DNA of 64,000 nucleotides from CAIQJJ01 sp964606085. GTDB taxonomy: Bacteria > Chloroflexota > Anaerolineae > Anaerolineales > UBA4823. How positions within the stretch are numbered: the stretch's first letter is position 1; each line of letters starts with the position of its first letter. The notes beneath the pieces were generated by a model. That model did no database searches. It saw only the letters and a program-made list of their open reading frames with translations, and had not been told where the DNA came from. Shown one piece after another: positions 7,613-17,479 of the stretch. Both the position numbers and the translations under genes were made by a program. The stretch lies in the NCBI GenBank assembly GCA_964606085.1, contig CAZSFD010000006.1:1-64000 (forward strand), written 5' to 3'.

Positions 7613-7677
7613 ATACCTATTTGCCCTGGCTGGGCAACCCCTGACCAGGAAGAAATTTCATTTGGGAGAAAAGGAAA

Positions 7678-10600
7678 ATGGCAAAACAACGTTCGACTTA
7701 TCAAAAAATGTTTCCGTTTTTGGCCGTTGCCATCTTGGTGACGGCCCTGGGCCTGTTCTTTGCAATGGGCCTTTCAGCCATCTCTGCCAGGGCTGCCAGC
7801 CCGGCGGTGCTGCTGGCCCCGGCGGCTACCGTCATCGCCGAGTATGACTTCGAAGATAACACCACGCAGGGCTGGTTTGGGCGCGGCAGTGCGGCTGTGG
7901 CGGTGACCGACACGCAAGCGGTTGGCGCGTACAGCCTGCTGACCAGCAACCGCACGCAAAACTGGGAAGGCCCCGGCGTGAACGTGACGGCGCTCTTGCA
8001 GCCCGGCGCCACCTACGCGATCACCGCCAGTGTGCGCCTGGCCGCCGGTTCGCCCAACAGTCCTATCCAGATGACCATGTACCGCAACCAGGGCGGCGAC
8101 AATTGGGATTGGATCGCCACGACCAACGATGTGACCGATGCCGCCTGGGCCACCGTTCACGGTACATACAGCGCCCTCACCGGCCCCGCCACCTACCTGG
8201 AACTCTACCTGGAGAGCAGCAATGCGACGGTATCCTTCTACATTGACGAAGTTGTCATTGTCGAAATCGTCCCTCCCCCGCCGCCTTCCGACCCAAACGA
8301 GATTGCCCGTTATGACTTTGAAGATAACACCACACAGGGCTGGTTTGGGCGCGGCAGTTCAGCCGTGGTAGTGACCGACACGCAAGCGGTTGGCGCGTAC
8401 AGCCTGCTGACCAGCAACCGCACGCAAAACTGGGAAGGCCCCGGCGTGAACGTGACGGCGCTCTTGCAGCCCGGCGCCACCTACGCGATCACCGCCAGTG
8501 TGCGCCTGGCCGCCGGTTCGCCCAACAGTCCTATCCAGATGACCATGTACCGCAACCAGGGCGGCGACAATTGGGATTGGATCGCCACGACCAACGATGT
8601 GACCGATGCCGCCTGGGCCACCGTTCACGGTACATACAGCGCCCTCACCGGCCCCGCCACCTACCTGGAACTCTACCTGGAGAGCAGCAATGCGACGGTG
8701 TCCTTCTACATTGACGAAGTCATCATCTCCGAACTCGTCGCCCCGCCTACACCAGATTCAGTCTATGATTTTGAAGATGGCACCACGCAAACCTGGTTTG
8801 AACGCGGCGATGAAACAATCACTGCGACCACAGCCATGCCGCATAGCGGCAGTTACAGCCTGCTGACCACAGGCCGCACCGCTACCTGGAACGGCCCCGG
8901 CCTCGATCTGCTGCCCATCACCGACCCTGATGCGACCTACAACATTGATTTGTATGTGCGCCTGACGGCTGGTTCGCCCGCCAGCGAAATTCACGCCACG
9001 GTGGCCCGCACGATTGACGGGAACACCACTTACCAGATGGTGGCTGGCCAGACCAATGTCACCGATGGCGGCTGGACGCATCTGGCAGGTACGTACACAT
9101 ATAGTGGCGACCCATCCAATTTGGTGCTTTACGTCGAGGTGACCGATAACACGACCGCCGATTTCTACCTCGACGATGTCACCATTGCTGCCGAAACCAG
9201 CGAGCCGCCGCTGCCCATTCAAACCGACATCCCCTCACTCTACCAGACACAGCCATTCTCCATTGGCGCGGCGATCATGCCCGATCTGCTCGATAGCGTG
9301 CGGCACACCGAACTGCTCACTCGCCACATTAACATCATCACGCCCGAAAACGTGATGAAGTGGGATTTTATCGAACCGACCGAGGGCGTTTTTACCTTCG
9401 CCGAAGCCGATAAAATTGTCAACTTTGCCGAGGCCCACGGCATGGATATGCACGGCCACACCTTCGTCTGGCATATTCAGACGCCCGATTGGGTCTTCGA
9501 GGATGCCCACGGCAACCCGCTCACGCCGACCGTCGAAAATAAGGCCCTGCTGCTCGGACGCATGGAAAACCACATTCGCGCCATGGGCGCTCATTACGCC
9601 AATACCGTAGACCTGTGGGATGTGGTCAATGAAGTGGTAGACGAAAGCCAGCCCGACTGTCTGCGCCGCTCGCCCTGGTACGAGATCACCGGCAGCGACT
9701 ACATCACCCGCGCCTTCGAGATCGCTCACGAAGTTGTCCCGACGGCCACCCTGATCATCAACGATTATGAAACCACCAACCCGGTCAAGCGCGCCTGCCT
9801 CTACAACCTGATCCGCGACATGCGGGCCAATGGCGTGCCGGTGGAAGGTGTGGGCCATCAGATGCACATCAACATCCAATACCCCTCGGTGGCCGACATC
9901 GAAGAAACGCTCGAATACTTCGCCGACCTGGGCATCGAGCAGCACGTCACCGAGTTGGATATGAACATCTATACCAACGATTTGGATGACTACGGAAATG
10001 ACATCCCGCTCGAAGTGTTGATCGAGCAGGGCTATCGCTACCGCGATATCTTCGAGGTTTTCCGCCGTCACACCGATCAACTCAAGACCGTCACTTTATG
10101 GGGGCTGGCCGACGACCGCTCATGGCTCAATACCTCCCCCGTCACCCGCACCAATGCCCCGCTGCTCTTCGACCGCCGTCTGCAAGCCAAGTATGCCTAT
10201 TGGGGCGTGGTAGACCCCTCGCAATTGCCCGTGCTGATCAAAACCCGCACCGCCCCGCAGCGCACGATGACCATTGACGGCCTGATTGAACCTGAATGGT
10301 TTATATCCCCCTTCGGTGAAATTGCCGGCAATGGCCAGATCACCGCCAGCTTCCAGACCACCTGGGATGAAGATTACCTGTATGTGCTGGTCGAGGTTGA
10401 AGACCCCACCTTCGATGCCATTTCCGACACCGTCGAACTGTTCATAGATGAAAACAATGCTGGTGGCGTCAGCTATGATGGCGACGATCGGCATTACACC
10501 CTCTCCACTACAGCCGCCACACCCGCTATCAACAACGCTTTCACCCCTCGGCCCGGCGGCTACTTCGTCGAAGCGGCCATTCCCTTCAGCGCGGCAGCCG

Positions 10601-11634
10601 TGGCCGGCCAGGAAATTGGCTTCGACATACGCATCACCGATAGCAGCGCCCCCGGCAGCCCCATCTCCTGGAACGACCCCACCCACAGCCAGCATACCAC
10701 GCCTGATAACTTCGGCACCGTTGTCCTGTCTGACCCCATCCGTTTCACCAATGCCCACGAAACCGCCACCCTGCCCGTGGTAGATGGCGAAGAAGATGCC
10801 GCCTGGAGCAGCGCCGAAGAAATTGCCACCGAAACCTGGGTGATGGGCAGCAGCGGCGCCACCGCCCGCATCAAAACCCTGTGGGATGGCGGCCAGCAGT
10901 TGTTCGTCTACGCCGTCGTCTCAGACACTTTGCTCAGCAAAGCCAGCGCCAACCCCTGGGAAGAAGATTCGCTCGAAATCTTCATAGACCAGAACAACGG
11001 CAAGACGATTTCTTACGAGGCTGACGATGGCCAATACCGCATCAACTTCGACAACGAACAAAGCTTTGGCGGTGCGGCCTCTGCCGCCACCATCGGCAGC
11101 GCCACGCGCCTCATCCCCGGCGGCTATGTCGTCGAGGCGGTCATCACCCTCACCGCCGTCACCCCTGCCGATGGCACGCTGATCGGCACCGACTTCCAGG
11201 TCAATAACGATCAAGATGGCAACGGCACGCGCGACAGTGTAGTCACCTGGAACGACCCCACCGGCGAAACCTGGCGCAACACCTCCCGCATGGGTATTCT
11301 GCGCTTTGTCGCCCTCGATGAACCACCCGTCGTCACCTACGCCCTCACCGTCACCCTGGCGGGCGATGGCGCTGGCGTGGTCACCAGCATCCCCGCCGGC
11401 ATTGACTGCGGCGTCACCTGCACGGTCGAGTTTACCGAAGGCAGCGTGGTCACCCTCACCGCCACCGCCGAAACCGGATCCACCTTTACCGGCTGGAGTG
11501 GCGAAGGTTGCAGCGGAAGCGGCACCTGTGTCGTTACCATGTCGCAGGCCCGCCATGTCACCGCCACATTCGAACTCCTGCCTGTAACCTATAAGGTTTA
11601 CCTGCCGATCATCGTCAAATCGTCCAATCCATAG
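7678..11634 (+). CDS. Secreted multidomain GH10 endo-beta-1,4-xylanase
   Basis: A 1318-aa exported enzyme. Signal peptide about 1-40 ending ISARAAS. Three CBM4/22-like carbohydrate-binding modules follow (about 56-197, 212-353, 361-504); the first two are nearly identical. The GH10 barrel spans about 518-845 with acid/base Glu652 in DVVNE and nucleophile Glu759 in HVTELD. Then come two CBM9-like modules (about 855-1019 and 1021-1211), a bacterial-repeat module with paired cysteines (IDCGVTC, GCSGSGTC; about 1220-1301) and the tail VYLPIIVKSSNP. It cleaves internal xylan bonds outside the cell. GGGAG and AAGG precede the ATG. Expression is probably controlled by the divergent LacI-type repressor; a terminator follows at 11679. 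Confidence 0.95.
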   Translation: MAKQRSTYQKMFPFLAVAILVTALGLFFAMGLSAISARAASPAVLLAPAATVIAEYDFEDNTTQGWFGRGSAAVAVTDTQAVGAYSLLTSNRTQNWEGPGVNVTALLQPGATYAITASVRLAAGSPNSPIQMTMYRNQGGDNWDWIATTNDVTDAAWATVHGTYSALTGPATYLELYLESSNATVSFYIDEVVIVEIVPPPPPSDPNEIARYDFEDNTTQGWFGRGSSAVVVTDTQAVGAYSLLTSNRTQNWEGPGVNVTALLQPGATYAITASVRLAAGSPNSPIQMTMYRNQGGDNWDWIATTNDVTDAAWATVHGTYSALTGPATYLELYLESSNATVSFYIDEVIISELVAPPTPDSVYDFEDGTTQTWFERGDETITATTAMPHSGSYSLLTTGRTATWNGPGLDLLPITDPDATYNIDLYVRLTAGSPASEIHATVARTIDGNTTYQMVAGQTNVTDGGWTHLAGTYTYSGDPSNLVLYVEVTDNTTADFYLDDVTIAAETSEPPLPIQTDIPSLYQTQPFSIGAAIMPDLLDSVRHTELLTRHINIITPENVMKWDFIEPTEGVFTFAEADKIVNFAEAHGMDMHGHTFVWHIQTPDWVFEDAHGNPLTPTVENKALLLGRMENHIRAMGAHYANTVDLWDVVNEVVDESQPDCLRRSPWYEITGSDYITRAFEIAHEVVPTATLIINDYETTNPVKRACLYNLIRDMRANGVPVEGVGHQMHINIQYPSVADIEETLEYFADLGIEQHVTELDMNIYTNDLDDYGNDIPLEVLIEQGYRYRDIFEVFRRHTDQLKTVTLWGLADDRSWLNTSPVTRTNAPLLFDRRLQAKYAYWGVVDPSQLPVLIKTRTAPQRTMTIDGLIEPEWFISPFGEIAGNGQITASFQTTWDEDYLYVLVEVEDPTFDAISDTVELFIDENNAGGVSYDGDDRHYTLSTTAATPAINNAFTPRPGGYFVEAAIPFSAAAVAGQEIGFDIRITDSSAPGSPISWNDPTHSQHTTPDNFGTVVLSDPIRFTNAHETATLPVVDGEEDAAWSSAEEIATETWVMGSSGATARIKTLWDGGQQLFVYAVVSDTLLSKASANPWEEDSLEIFIDQNNGKTISYEADDGQYRINFDNEQSFGGAASAATIGSATRLIPGGYVVEAVITLTAVTPADGTLIGTDFQVNNDQDGNGTRDSVVTWNDPTGETWRNTSRMGILRFVALDEPPVVTYALTVTLAGDGAGVVTSIPAGIDCGVTCTVEFTEGSVVTLTATAETGSTFTGWSGEGCSGSGTCVVTMSQARHVTATFELLPVTYKVYLPIIVKSSNP
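7903..8231 (+). repeat. First copy of a 329-bp identical direct repeat
   Basis: Reading base by base, 7903-8231 matches 8371-8699 without a difference I can see; the flanks (7843-7902 and 8311-8370) differ slightly. It encodes most of xylanase binding module 1. Identity at synonymous positions points to recent duplication or gene conversion. Confidence 0.9.
8371..8699 (+). repeat. Second copy of the 329-bp identical direct repeat
   Basis: Copy of 7903-8231 at an offset of 468 bases (156 codons), encoding most of xylanase binding module 2. Confidence 0.9.
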
Positions 11635-11642
11635 GCTTGTAA

Positions 11643-11661
11643 CGCAAGTCTGAGACTTGCG
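11643..11661. repeat. Small dispersed palindrome (cgcaagtc/gacttgcg)
   Basis: The 8-bp arms surround tga. A close copy with a tct centre lies at 13282-13300. Both sit in gaps just after a coding region, so this is probably a small genome-wide interspersed repeat. Confidence 0.75.
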
Positions 11662-11678
11662 CCACAGGCAGTTTGAAC

Positions 11679-11714
11679 AAGGCCGCACCGATTGTGTTCC
11701 ATCGGTGCGGCCTT
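11679..11714 (+). terminator. Terminator-like hairpin after the xylanase gene
   Basis: A perfect 14-bp stem (aaggccgcaccgat with its complement at 11701-11714) around an 8-nt loop. The T-run is weak (cctttgct), so efficiency is uncertain. Confidence 0.7.
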
Positions 11715-11742
11715 TGCTCAATTGGCGTGATCGTCGTTTCGG

Positions 11743-13254
11743 ATGTACACTTTGGATATGACCCCACCTGCTGAGCTACCCATCCAAACGACCGGCCCGC
11801 TGTTCGAGGCCGTACAGGCCAGCCGCATCTTCCCCGATGCCAAAACCTTCCCCGATTGCACGGCCCGGCGTGATCCCGCCGAAATTGCCGCTGCCTTCCA
11901 CACCACGCTCGAAAAATTCGTTCACCAGCATTTCGACCTGCCGCCCAGCGCCAGCCCCGCCGCCCCGCCGCCCGCCGCCAGCATGGCCGCGCACATAGAT
12001 AACCTGTGGCCGCTGCTGCGCCGCCCCGCCGATGGGCAAGATGATCGCAGCTCGTTGATCCCGCTGCCCTACCCCTACATCGTCCCCGGCGGGCGGTTTG
12101 GCGAAATCTATTATTGGGACAGCTACTTCACCTGCGAGGGCCTGGCTGCCGCGGGACATCTCGACCTGGTGGAAAGCATGGTGCGCAACTTCGCCTACCT
12201 GGTCGAACAGATCGGCCATATCCCCAACGGCAACCGCAGCTATTACCTGAGCCGCTCGCAGGCGCCATTCTTCTGCAATTTGCTGGCATTGCTGGCGCGC
12301 GCCAAAGGCCCCAACGCCATCTTGCCCTACCTGCCCTCGCTCGAAAATGAATATCGTTTCTGGATGGACGGCCAGCAGCGCATGGCCTTCAAGCGCAGTG
12401 CGTTGGCCGAAAAGCGGGTGGTGATCGTAGATGGCGAAACCCTGGTCAACCGCTATTGGGACGTGCAAAACCAGCCCCGCCCCGAAGCCTTCTGGCAAGA
12501 CAGCGAACTTTTTCAGCAAGTCGGGCCAGAACGCAACCCCGAACTGTACCGCGACCTGCGCGCCGCGGCAGAATCGGGCTGGGATTTCTCGTCGCGTTGG
12601 CTTGGCCCCGACCGCAAATTGTCTGGCATTCAGGCCACGCAGATTGTCCCACTGGATTTGAACTGTCTGCTTTACCAGATGGAAGTGCAGTTGGGCGAAT
12701 GGCTGCGCCTGCTCAACGCCCCCGATGCCGAGGACTACGCCGCCGCCGCCGAACGCCGCCGCGCCGCCATCCAACGCCTGTTTTGGGATGCCAAACGCGG
12801 CTGGTTCTTCGATTACGCCTGGCGCACCGGCAAACAGACCGACGTGTGGTCGTTGGCAGCCGCCTACCCGCTCTTCTGCCGTGCTGTCAGCCAGGAACAG
12901 GCCAACCGCGTGGCCGAAACCCTGGCCGCCAAATTCCTCCAGCCCGGTGGACTGGTGACCAGCCTGCACGAAACCGGCCAACAGTGGGATTGGCCGAATG
13001 GCTGGGCGCCGCTGCAATGGGTCGCCATCCAGGGTTTGCGCGCTTACGGCCACGAGGCGCTTGCCCGCCAGATCGCCACCCGCTTCGTGGCCCTGGCCGA
13101 CAAGGTCTACCAATCTACCGGCAAGATGATGGAAAAGTACAACGTGTGCAACCTCGATACCCCCGCGGGCGGCGGCGAGTACCCCAACCAGGATGGCTTC
13201 GGTTGGACGAATGGCGTGGTGCGGGCGTTACTGCCCTGGCTGAACGCATCGTAG
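11743..13254 (+). CDS. treF: GH37 alpha,alpha-trehalase
   Basis: A 503-aa glycoside hydrolase of family 37, which hydrolyses trehalose to two glucoses by inversion. Signature 1, PGGRFGEIYYWDSY, is at about 116-129; signature 2, QWDWPNGWAP, at about 413-422. The expected catalytic acid is Asp281 (ESGWDFSSRW) and the base Glu479 (GGGEYPNQDGFGWTNG). There is no signal peptide, so it should act in the cytoplasm on imported or stored trehalose, like TreF rather than periplasmic TreA. ATGs at 11743 and 11758 are both possible starts. It stands between the secreted xylanase and an SDR gene. Confidence 0.93.
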   Translation: MYTLDMTPPAELPIQTTGPLFEAVQASRIFPDAKTFPDCTARRDPAEIAAAFHTTLEKFVHQHFDLPPSASPAAPPPAASMAAHIDNLWPLLRRPADGQDDRSSLIPLPYPYIVPGGRFGEIYYWDSYFTCEGLAAAGHLDLVESMVRNFAYLVEQIGHIPNGNRSYYLSRSQAPFFCNLLALLARAKGPNAILPYLPSLENEYRFWMDGQQRMAFKRSALAEKRVVIVDGETLVNRYWDVQNQPRPEAFWQDSELFQQVGPERNPELYRDLRAAAESGWDFSSRWLGPDRKLSGIQATQIVPLDLNCLLYQMEVQLGEWLRLLNAPDAEDYAAAAERRRAAIQRLFWDAKRGWFFDYAWRTGKQTDVWSLAAAYPLFCRAVSQEQANRVAETLAAKFLQPGGLVTSLHETGQQWDWPNGWAPLQWVAIQGLRAYGHEALARQIATRFVALADKVYQSTGKMMEKYNVCNLDTPAGGGEYPNQDGFGWTNGVVRALLPWLNAS

Positions 13255-13281
13255 GGGCGCTGACTTGCATAGAACCCGTGG

Positions 13282-13300
13282 CGCAAGTCTCTGACTTGCG
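13282..13300. repeat. Small dispersed palindrome, second copy
   Basis: Arms cgcaagtc and gacttgcg around tct, matching the element at 11643-11661. Confidence 0.75.
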
Positions 13301-13340
13301 CTATGGCGGTCGGCCCGTTTTCATCCACAAGGAACCCCCC

Positions 13341-14366
13341 ATGAACCTCCTCATCACCGGCGGCAAAGGCAATGTTGGCCGCGCCGTCACCCGCTACCTG
13401 GCCGAACGCGGCCACCACCTGACCGTCCTCGACTGCGACGATCAGGCCGACCTGCCCGGCGTGCGCTATGCCTCCTGCGACCTGACCCACTGCGCCGACC
13501 TGGCCGCCCTGGCGCGTGGCTGCCAGGGCATCTTACACCTGGCGGCCATCGCCAACCCCAGTTTTGCCCCCGGCAGCGAGGTTTTCCGCGTCAACACCAT
13601 CAGCACCTACAATGTCTTCGAGGCGGCTGCCCAGGCAGGCATTCGGCGGGTGGTTTGCGCCAGTTCGATCAACGCGTTGGGTTTCAATTTTGGCGTCAAA
13701 CCCTTCCAACTGGCCTATTTCCCGGTGGATGAAGCCCATCCGCTCGTCACCACAGACCCCTACTCATTTTCCAAGCAGATCACCGAAGAGATCGCCGCCT
13801 ACGCCTGGCGGCGCGACGGCATTTCGAGCGCCTGCCTGCGACTGCCCGGCGTGTACGATCCCCAGGCACACTTGCACGGCTTTGACCCGCGCACCCTCCA
13901 GCACTACCGCCACCTGCACCAGGGTCTGGCGGCCATGCCCGAAGCCGAAGCGCTGTCTCTGGCGCAGCAGGCTGTCACCGTCTATGATGAGCGCCGGGCG
14001 GCGCGTGCCTTTGAACAATTGAACTACTTCGCCACCGCCGGCCAGCGCGCCGACAGCCCCTACCTGATGCCCATGGGCGGATTCAGCGACCTGTTCGCCC
14101 TGGTCAGTACGCTGGATGCGGCCCAGGCGTGCGAAAAGGCGCTGCTGGCCGACTACGACGGCAGCCACCCGCTCTTCATCGTCGAGGCCGAAAATGCCGT
14201 CGGCGTGGCAGCAGAGACGCTGGCACGGCTGTACTTTCCGGCGGTAACGGCGCGCACGCGCCCCCTGCAGGGCCGTGAGCCGCTGGTAACGTGGCAGCGC
14301 GCCCGGCAGTTGATCGGCTATGAGCCGGGGTATACACGGGTGAGTTTGTTGGCTGGGGCGGTTTGA
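13341..14366 (+). CDS. NAD-dependent epimerase/dehydratase (extended SDR)
   Basis: A 341-aa extended short-chain dehydrogenase. The nucleotide-binding TGGKGNVG (6-13) opens a Rossmann fold, with a Ser in CASSINALG and the catalytic pair Tyr141-x3-Lys145 (YSFSK). Members oxidise, epimerise or dehydrate sugars, often nucleotide-linked. The ATG at 13341 has AAGGA seven bases upstream; a longer overlapping open frame in the same phase exists only because it runs antisense-free through the trehalase gene, and I disregard it. Neighbouring trehalase and xylanase suggest sugar metabolism, but the substrate is not readable. Confidence 0.85.
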   Translation: MNLLITGGKGNVGRAVTRYLAERGHHLTVLDCDDQADLPGVRYASCDLTHCADLAALARGCQGILHLAAIANPSFAPGSEVFRVNTISTYNVFEAAAQAGIRRVVCASSINALGFNFGVKPFQLAYFPVDEAHPLVTTDPYSFSKQITEEIAAYAWRRDGISSACLRLPGVYDPQAHLHGFDPRTLQHYRHLHQGLAAMPEAEALSLAQQAVTVYDERRAARAFEQLNYFATAGQRADSPYLMPMGGFSDLFALVSTLDAAQACEKALLADYDGSHPLFIVEAENAVGVAAETLARLYFPAVTARTRPLQGREPLVTWQRARQLIGYEPGYTRVSLLAGAV

Positions 14367-14401
14367 TACAATAGGCCATCTTTTTCGCAGGAGCAGCCCC
14401 C

Positions 14402-15289
14402 ATGCACATCAACCAAATTTTCAAGCACTACCCGGTCACTTTCAGCTTCGAGTTCTTCCCGCCGCGCACGCCTGAAGCGGCGGCCACCTTACGCGAAACC
14501 ATCGAAGACCTGGTACCGCTCCAGCCCGCCTATGTCAGCGTCACCTACGGTGCGGGCGGCTCGACCCGCCAACTGACCCACGACCTGGTCGTTTCGCTGC
14601 AACAGGAAACCTGTCTGAACGTGGTCTGCCACCTGACCACGGTTGGCTCGACCCAGGCCGAAATCCACCATATCCTCGAAGCCTACACCGCCAGCGGCAT
14701 CGAAAACATCATGGCGCTGCGCGGCGACCCGCCCCGCGAGCGCAACGCGCCGCCCATCCCCTTCACCCCCACGCCCAATGGCTTCGCCAACGCCACCGAA
14801 CTGGTCGCCTATATCAAAAAACATTTCCCCCACATGGGCATTGGCGTGGCGGGCTTCCCCGAAGGCCACCCCGGCACGCCCAACCGCCTGAAAGAACTGG
14901 ACTACCTGAAAGCGAAGGTGGATGCCGGGGCCGATTACATCTGCACGCAGCTTTTCTTCGACAACCACCACTTTTACGATTTTCGCGAGCGCTGCCTGCT
15001 GGCCGGAATTACCGTCCCCATCCTGGCGGGCCTGATGCCGGTGACGAGCATCAAATCTATGCAGCGCATGGCCGAGCTTTCGGGCGGCACGGTGTTTCCG
15101 GCCAAGTTGCAGCGCGCCATGTACCGCGCCGAAGACGCCGACTCAGCCGAGCGCGTGGGCATTCACTGGGCCACCCACCAGGTGCTTGATCTGCTCGATA
15201 ACAACGCCCGCGGCATTCACTTTTACACGCTCAACAAATCAAAAGCCACCCGTCAGATTTACGAGTGGCTGGGCCTGCGCGGCGGGTAG
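14402..15289 (+). CDS. metF: 5,10-methylenetetrahydrofolate reductase
   Basis: A 295-aa FAD-dependent TIM-barrel enzyme, the usual bacterial MetF length. FSFEFFPPRT at the start is the conserved strand with the Glu that protonates N5, YVSVTYGAGGS follows, and IMALRGDPP is the typical flavin-side segment. The enzyme reduces methylene-THF to methyl-THF for methionine synthesis and one-carbon metabolism. AGGAG lies upstream of the ATG. It converges with the glycosyltransferase gene, leaving only 11 bases between the two stops and no separate terminator. Confidence 0.95.
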   Translation: MHINQIFKHYPVTFSFEFFPPRTPEAAATLRETIEDLVPLQPAYVSVTYGAGGSTRQLTHDLVVSLQQETCLNVVCHLTTVGSTQAEIHHILEAYTASGIENIMALRGDPPRERNAPPIPFTPTPNGFANATELVAYIKKHFPHMGIGVAGFPEGHPGTPNRLKELDYLKAKVDAGADYICTQLFFDNHHFYDFRERCLLAGITVPILAGLMPVTSIKSMQRMAELSGGTVFPAKLQRAMYRAEDADSAERVGIHWATHQVLDLLDNNARGIHFYTLNKSKATRQIYEWLGLRGG

Positions 15290-15300
15290 GCGCAAGGCGG

Positions 15301-17325
15301 CTACTTTGCGGCGCAATCGAGCAGGGGCAAGCCATCTACCGGGGTGCAGTTTTGCGCTGCCCACTGCATGATCTCACTTTGGCTATTTTGGGGGGCTTGC
15401 GGCTGGCGGTTATTCGTTGGCCCGCCAGGGCCGCCAGCGGGCGGGTTGGCCGGTGGGCCATCGGCGGCCAGCACGAAACGCACCTGCCCTTGGGCAACCA
15501 TCTGTGTGAAATCAGCTACCGAAAGGATCGCATCGCTGCCATTGAAGCCGCCCAGCGCCATCACCGGCTGACCGGTCAGCAAGATCAGCGGCGAGGCCCG
15601 TTGGGCGTTGGCCGTCGCCACGATGTACACGGCCTCGCCCTGGTTCGCCAGCAGATAATCGGCCAGCGGCGACGCCCCCGCCAGGTTATCGTTGGCGGCC
15701 CAGGTGAGGTTGGCGCTTTCGAGCAGTTCTGGCCCGGCGTAGGGCAGCCCGGAGTGACCGCCGTAGACGACCGGGATCAGCGACCAGGTCAGTGGGGCGA
15801 TGCCGGCGGTCAAAACCAGCAGCACGGCTATCCCCTTGAGGGCGGTCTTGCGCTGCCGAAAGAGAAACCCCACCACCCCCAGCATTGCCACGAGTAAAAA
15901 GATGGACGGCAGCAGCCAGATTGCAAACTCGGTGAATGCCGCAACAATGCCAACCTGCGTGGCCGCCACAACCACCCCCGCCAGCGGCAGCCCCAAGCGC
16001 CGCCAGCCGCCCATCTGCCAGGCATCAGCCAGGCGCTTCAAGCCCGCGCCGGTCAGCGCGGCAATCGCCGGAGCCAGCATCAACAAATAATAGCGGTGGA
16101 ACAGCCCGGCGTAGCTGAAAAACAGGGCCTGCGGAACGAGCCAGGCGGCCCACAGCAAGGTAAAGCGTAATGATGATGAGGGGGTGATGGGGTGAGAGGG
16201 TGAATGCGTGACGGGGATCAGGCGCGGGGCGAGGGGAATGAGAAAGATGAACAGCAGCGAGAGCGGCAAGAACCAACTGATCTGCCCGGCGAGTTGGCGG
16301 TTGAACAGGCGCAGCAGGCCCGTTTGGCCGGTTTCGTTGCCCATCCCGCCGGAGGGCGGCTGGCCCGACGGGTTATCAGGCTGCGCGAAATTGCCCGCCG
16401 GCGGCTGACCAGGGGGGCGGTTGCCTTGCGGCGGCCTCACGGGCGGGTTTGCGTTGCGCGGCGGCAGGCTGCCCTGGGGCATGGTCCTTGCGCCGGGGGC
16501 GTCACCCACTGAGGCCCCAAACAGGCCGGCAATTTGCCCCAGGCGCGTGGCCCCGTTGTGTCCGAAGATCAATTCCATCACCGTGTTGTTGTTGCTGCTG
16601 CCCACATAGGGACGGTGTTCGGCGGGCGTCAAATCTACGGCCAGCGGCCAGGCCAGCGAGATGGCGGCGATCACCAGCGAGGCCAGGGCCAAATGGGCGA
16701 TGCGCCGCCGCCAGGTGGTTTGGGCGGTGAAGAAATAGACCAGGTAAAAGGCGGGCAGCACCATATAGGCTTGCAACATCTTGATCTCGAAGCCCAGCCC
16801 CACCAGCAGCGCGCACAACAGCAGCCAGCGCAATTGACCGCGCTCGGCAGCCAGCAGCACCGCCCAGGCCGCCAGCAGCAAAACCAGCACGAGAACGCTG
16901 TCCATCGTGTTATTGCGCTGCGCCGCTACGCTGATCGGCGTCAACGCCAAAGTCAGCGCGGCCACAAGACCGGCATTCACGCCAAAACTGCGCCGCACGA
17001 GGGGGTAGATCAGCGCCACCGCCAGCACACCCGCCAGCGCCTGCGGCAGAATCAGCGCCCAGCCGTAAAAGCCGAAGATTTTGGTGCTGAGCACTTGCAG
17101 CCACAACCCCAGCGGGGGTTTGTCAATCGTCACAAAACCCGCGGGGTCGAACGAATTGAACCAGAAGGCGTGCCAGCTTTGGCCCATGCTGTACACGCCG
17201 GCGGCATAATACAGGTTGGCATAGCCTTCGATGGCGATATTCCCGAAATTAAGCAAGATCGCCAGCAAGATGATTAACAGGAAAGCAATACGTTGCCAGG
17301 TAGAAGATGTCGAATGGTTTATCAC
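15301..17325 (-). CDS. ArnT/PMT-like membrane glycosyltransferase (GT39/GT83-type)
   Basis: A 674-aa multi-spanning protein with about 11-13 hydrophobic helices. The first periplasmic loop has the FDPAGFVTIDKPPLG region whose Asp serves as catalytic base in the GT-C fold, and SVAAQRNNTMDS and YVGSSNNNTVMELIFGHNG are features of the bacterial ArnT-like branch. These enzymes move a sugar from a lipid-phosphate carrier to lipid or protein outside the membrane. A loop at about 275-330 is very rich in Pro, Gly, Gln and Asn (GNRPPGQPPAGN), and the short soluble C-terminal domain ends after another Pro/Gly stretch. Acceptor unknown. The gene is transcribed alone, opposite to metF. Confidence 0.85.
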   Translation of the reverse strand: MINHSTSSTWQRIAFLLIILLAILLNFGNIAIEGYANLYYAAGVYSMGQSWHAFWFNSFDPAGFVTIDKPPLGLWLQVLSTKIFGFYGWALILPQALAGVLAVALIYPLVRRSFGVNAGLVAALTLALTPISVAAQRNNTMDSVLVLVLLLAAWAVLLAAERGQLRWLLLCALLVGLGFEIKMLQAYMVLPAFYLVYFFTAQTTWRRRIAHLALASLVIAAISLAWPLAVDLTPAEHRPYVGSSNNNTVMELIFGHNGATRLGQIAGLFGASVGDAPGARTMPQGSLPPRNANPPVRPPQGNRPPGQPPAGNFAQPDNPSGQPPSGGMGNETGQTGLLRLFNRQLAGQISWFLPLSLLFIFLIPLAPRLIPVTHSPSHPITPSSSLRFTLLWAAWLVPQALFFSYAGLFHRYYLLMLAPAIAALTGAGLKRLADAWQMGGWRRLGLPLAGVVVAATQVGIVAAFTEFAIWLLPSIFLLVAMLGVVGFLFRQRKTALKGIAVLLVLTAGIAPLTWSLIPVVYGGHSGLPYAGPELLESANLTWAANDNLAGASPLADYLLANQGEAVYIVATANAQRASPLILLTGQPVMALGGFNGSDAILSVADFTQMVAQGQVRFVLAADGPPANPPAGGPGGPTNNRQPQAPQNSQSEIMQWAAQNCTPVDGLPLLDCAAK

Positions 17326-17479
17326 ATGATTCCCAATTCGTCAAAAGCAGATTTTCCCCATTTTGCCATAGGGTTACAAAAAGCTGATGAAGCCATTGTA
17401 AACTATTTGTAATTTGCCAGCCGCGCTATAATTGCCCGAAACTTCCTACCCGCAGCCCTAACCCATAGAAAGCGGAAAA

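Noticed and set aside
7843..8736. Identical repeat as an assembly artefact
   Set aside because: Flanking parts of the two modules differ at several positions and the protein repeat has the right module length, so a real duplication is more likely; long reads would settle it.
12456..13340. Long upstream extension (about 295 codons) of the SDR gene in the same frame
   Set aside because: It overlaps the trehalase gene with all GH37 motifs and gives an Arg/Pro-rich product; the SDR fold starts exactly at the ATG at 13341 with a ribosome-binding site.
16534..17277. 247-codon plus-strand frame inside the membrane glycosyltransferase
   Set aside because: Gln/His/Arg-rich shadow of hydrophobic codons on the other strand; no start signal and no recognisable domain.
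17427..17432. TATAAT upstream of the AOR gene
   Set aside because: The best -35 candidate (TTGTAA) is 14 bases away, too close to call, and the element is 175 bases from the start codon with a dispersed repeat in between.
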